From Draconibacterium aestuarii (GTDB lineage Bacteria; Bacteroidota; Bacteroidia; Bacteroidales; Prolixibacteraceae): a stretch of 64,000 nucleotides of DNA. The translations under genes and the position numbers were made by a program. Positions 62,171 to 64,000 of the stretch are shown piece after piece. The stretch covers positions 88,342 to 152,341 of the forward strand of contig JAPOHD010000029.1 in assembly GCA_026671195.1 (NCBI GenBank), in the 5' to 3' direction. Every line of letters begins with the position of its first letter. Position 1 is the first letter of the stretch. Below the pieces are notes generated by a model. The model did not search any database. It was not told the DNA's origin and saw only the letters and a list, made by a program, of their open reading frames with translations.

Positions 62171-62213
62171 AAAAAAGGGCTATCCACAATTTTATACCTA
62201 TCCGGGATAGCCC
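62171..62213 (-). terminator. Intrinsic terminator of the SusC/D-DUF3823 unit
   Basis: GGGCTATCC (62213-62205 on the minus strand) pairs with GGATAGCCC (62185-62177), followed by six T. It is 29 bases after the DUF3823 stop. Confidence 0.85.
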
Positions 62214-62241
62214 TCAATAATCAAATTATCTGTAATAAAAC

Positions 62242-62952
62242 TTATAAATCAACTTTTTGTACCGGGCTGAAGATCATGTCTTCAACTCCCTGAATTTTTA
62301 TACCAACGCGAGCGTAAACATAATTTTGAGCAGGTACGAGTTCAGGAACAGTAAGTGTCATACTTATTGATGCCGGATTAGTAATATCGCCACCGCCAAT
62401 TTCGACACTTGCCACATTCGACGATGAACGGAAATCAACAAACTGTGTTTTATTTATGTAGAAATTAACACGTTCGATGTTTTTTGCTCCCGCATCGGTA
62501 ATAATCTTTTCGGCCTGAAATGTTGCTGTAACATTGCTTCCACTAACAGAGAATTGTGAATTACGAATCATAAAATAAGGCTCAACTTCAATATCAAGCT
62601 TCTTGTTACCATTCAGATTTACATAAATGGTGTCTGAACCAGATTCTGAATTGATCTTTGTTCGCCATGGTCCCTGGTTTGAAGGAATTACCAATTTGTA
62701 CTGAGCATCGAAAAGTAAAGAAGAATACGATCCGTCCTGAGCAACCTCAACATTTATTGGGTAACTTTTTTGCCATCCCGGTTCCCACAACTGAAAAGAA
62801 ACATCTTTTGAGCTTACATTAATGGCCTCGCCATTGTAAACAATATTTCCTTCAAGAAATGAGCCCGGCTCATCGTAGTTATCGTAATCGCATGAAGCAA
62901 ATAATCCTGCCATCGCTACGACTAATATTATCAGTTTAAATTTTGTCTTCAT
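62242..62952 (-). CDS. DUF3823 surface lipoprotein of a SusC/D locus
   Basis: 236 residues. Lipobox LFASC (C21), then DYDNYDEP, so it is probably surface-exposed. Residues 30-115 are a carboxypeptidase-regulatory-like/Ig fold (FLEGNIVYNGEAINVSSKDVSFQLWEPGW), residues 125-236 a second beta domain (FMIRNSQFSVSGSNVTATFQ, FYINKTQF). DUF3823 proteins follow SusD in many polysaccharide loci and are thought to bind glycan. The start codon is 2 bases after the SusD stop, i.e. coupled. Confidence 0.88.
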   Translation of the reverse strand: MKTKFKLIILVVAMAGLFASCDYDNYDEPGSFLEGNIVYNGEAINVSSKDVSFQLWEPGWQKSYPINVEVAQDGSYSSLLFDAQYKLVIPSNQGPWRTKINSESGSDTIYVNLNGNKKLDIEVEPYFMIRNSQFSVSGSNVTATFQAEKIITDAGAKNIERVNFYINKTQFVDFRSSSNVASVEIGGGDITNPASISMTLTVPELVPAQNYVYARVGIKIQGVEDMIFSPVQKVDL

Positions 62953-62954
62953 TT

Positions 62955-64000
62955 TTAGTTTTGATTAGGATTCTTAATAATTAGGTTGTTGTTGTTCACC
63001 GTTTCATCGTTAATCTCTGAATAGTAATTTCCTAGACGGAAGCGGTCGGCATTTGTCACCACTCGCGGTAATACTTCTTTGAAAATATATTTACCATGAT
63101 TTGGACTTTCTGGCGCATAGTATTTGTAAGGCCACAATGCAAATATACGATTACTCACTTCATCCGCTTTTTCCGGATTGTTTGTTAACTCAACTGATTC
63201 GCCATTCCAAACAATGTGAGCCAAACGCCAGCGCTTCATGTCCCAAAGAATGTGGCCTTCGAAAGCCAACTCCACTTTACGTTCATGAACGATACGATCG
63301 AATGACATATCTGCCGCAGTTAAATCGGTAGTAAAACCGGCACGACGACGTACAACATTCAAATAATCGGCAGCTTTTGTTGTGTTGCCCAATTCGAATG
63401 CAGCCTCGGCAGCATTTAAATACACTTCGGACAAACGGTAACGTACCCACCACACTTCGCTGTTTAAACCACGTTGACCGGAACCGGTTGCAGTGTCCAT
63501 AAATTTGCGACAGTAAAAACCGGTTTGTGCTGAAAACTCCAACTCATCAATCGGACCATCGTAACCAACTACCGGAATTTCAGGATCGGCTTCGGTTGGG
63601 AAATGTTTACGCTGACCATAAGTAGATCCGGTAGTAATGTTGCCATCGGCATCGATATAACCAGCCCAGATATCCAGTTCTTTTCCCTTAAATTTAGATC
63701 CGGGAATAATGATAGTTCCTTCCAAACGTGCATCTCGGCCGGCAAAAATATCTTTCGGACTATTGTAGTAAACATAGTCGCCTTCGCTCGTATTTGTTTC
63801 AAAGGTTGAAAAGGTATTGTCTAAAAGTTCGAACGATTGCACCAGGTTTAATGATGGATTTAAACGTCCCCCTTCCAAATCCTCGGCACTCGACCAGGGT
63901 TGATTCTGAACGGTAAACGGCTGAACTTTTCCACTTTGAAGTTTGTAATCTTTTACAAAAATTACTTCGGTGTTTCCACTCTTGTCTAAAAACAGGTTAG
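62955..64000 (-). CDS. SusD/RagB-family glycan-binding lipoprotein, C-terminal part
   Basis: The frame is open to the right edge; the gene starts beyond 64000, so about 347 C-terminal residues are visible. The SusD C-terminal region is clear: WWVRYRLSEVYLNAAEAAFELGNTTKAADYLNVVRRRAG, then HERKVELAFEGHILWDMKRWRLA, ending GNYYSEINDETVNNNNLIIKNPNQN. SusD caps the SusC TonB-dependent transporter and binds the polysaccharide at the surface. A susC gene should lie to the right. This gene heads the transport part of the locus. Confidence 0.93.
   Translation of the reverse strand, partial: NLFLDKSGNTEVIFVKDYKLQSGKVQPFTVQNQPWSSAEDLEGGRLNPSLNLVQSFELLDNTFSTFETNTSEGDYVYYNSPKDIFAGRDARLEGTIIIPGSKFKGKELDIWAGYIDADGNITTGSTYGQRKHFPTEADPEIPVVGYDGPIDELEFSAQTGFYCRKFMDTATGSGQRGLNSEVWWVRYRLSEVYLNAAEAAFELGNTTKAADYLNVVRRRAGFTTDLTAADMSFDRIVHERKVELAFEGHILWDMKRWRLAHIVWNGESVELTNNPEKADEVSNRIFALWPYKYYAPESPNHGKYIFKEVLPRVVTNADRFRLGNYYSEINDETVNNNNLIIKNPNQN

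Overview
The window is chromosomal DNA of a Bacteroidota bacterium. Evidence: promoters of the TTTG-N19/20-TAnnTTTG type, a SusD partner, a type IX secretion sorting domain, GldA, the long form of IspG, and TonB/BlaR-type fusions. The gene repertoire resembles marine or sediment Marinilabiliales such as Prolixibacteraceae; that placement is inference. There is no phage, IS element, CRISPR array or rRNA. The only tRNA found is an initiator tRNA-Met.

Layout. 1-1.5 kb: start of a succinate dehydrogenase/fumarate reductase operon (cytochrome b, then flavoprotein running off the left edge). 1.7-7.3 kb: a corrinoid methyl-transfer cassette on the minus strand (corrinoid protein, UroD-type methyltransferase fused to two thioredoxin-like domains, homocysteine methyltransferase-type protein, CobW GTPase) with a divergent AraC regulator. 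7.5-13.8 kb: small envelope protein and an Omp85-TamB pair. 13.8-19.3 kb: a 21-bp tandem repeat, a GntP permease, an ElaA acetyltransferase, two paralogous secreted proteins, a zinc-ribbon protein, a periplasmic peroxiredoxin and a small secreted protein. 19.4-25.8 kb: mfd, a lipoprotein, and a BlaI/M56-TonB pair with visible operators. 26-34.3 kb: Tat-exported oxidoreductase, M3 peptidase, flavin reductase, ispG, gldA and a glycosyltransferase. 34.3-36.5 kb: metK behind a SAM-II-like riboswitch, initiator tRNA, and a GDCCVxC protein.

36.6-64 kb is one very large polysaccharide utilization locus, all on the minus strand. It begins off the right edge with SusC/SusD (SusD partial here), then DUF3823, a glutaminase-like DUF4965 protein, a sulfatase, GH43, a GH5-like enzyme, mutarotase, GH127, two GH43, a second GH127-type enzyme, two GH2, two GH92 and GH125. 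The combination (beta-L-arabinofuranosidases, GH43, GH2, alpha-mannosidases, one sulfatase) suggests a sulfated, arabinose/galactose-rich glycan or glycoprotein that also carries alpha-mannosides; the substrate is inferred. Gaps and terminators divide the locus into several transcription units.

Most notable: the SAM-II-like aptamer directly after the metK promoter, with two competing pairings; the corrinoid cassette with its unusual UroD-thioredoxin fusion; twin BlaI-type operators in front of an M56 peptidase carrying a TonB domain; and a beta-sandwich module shared by two unrelated enzymes of the sugar locus.
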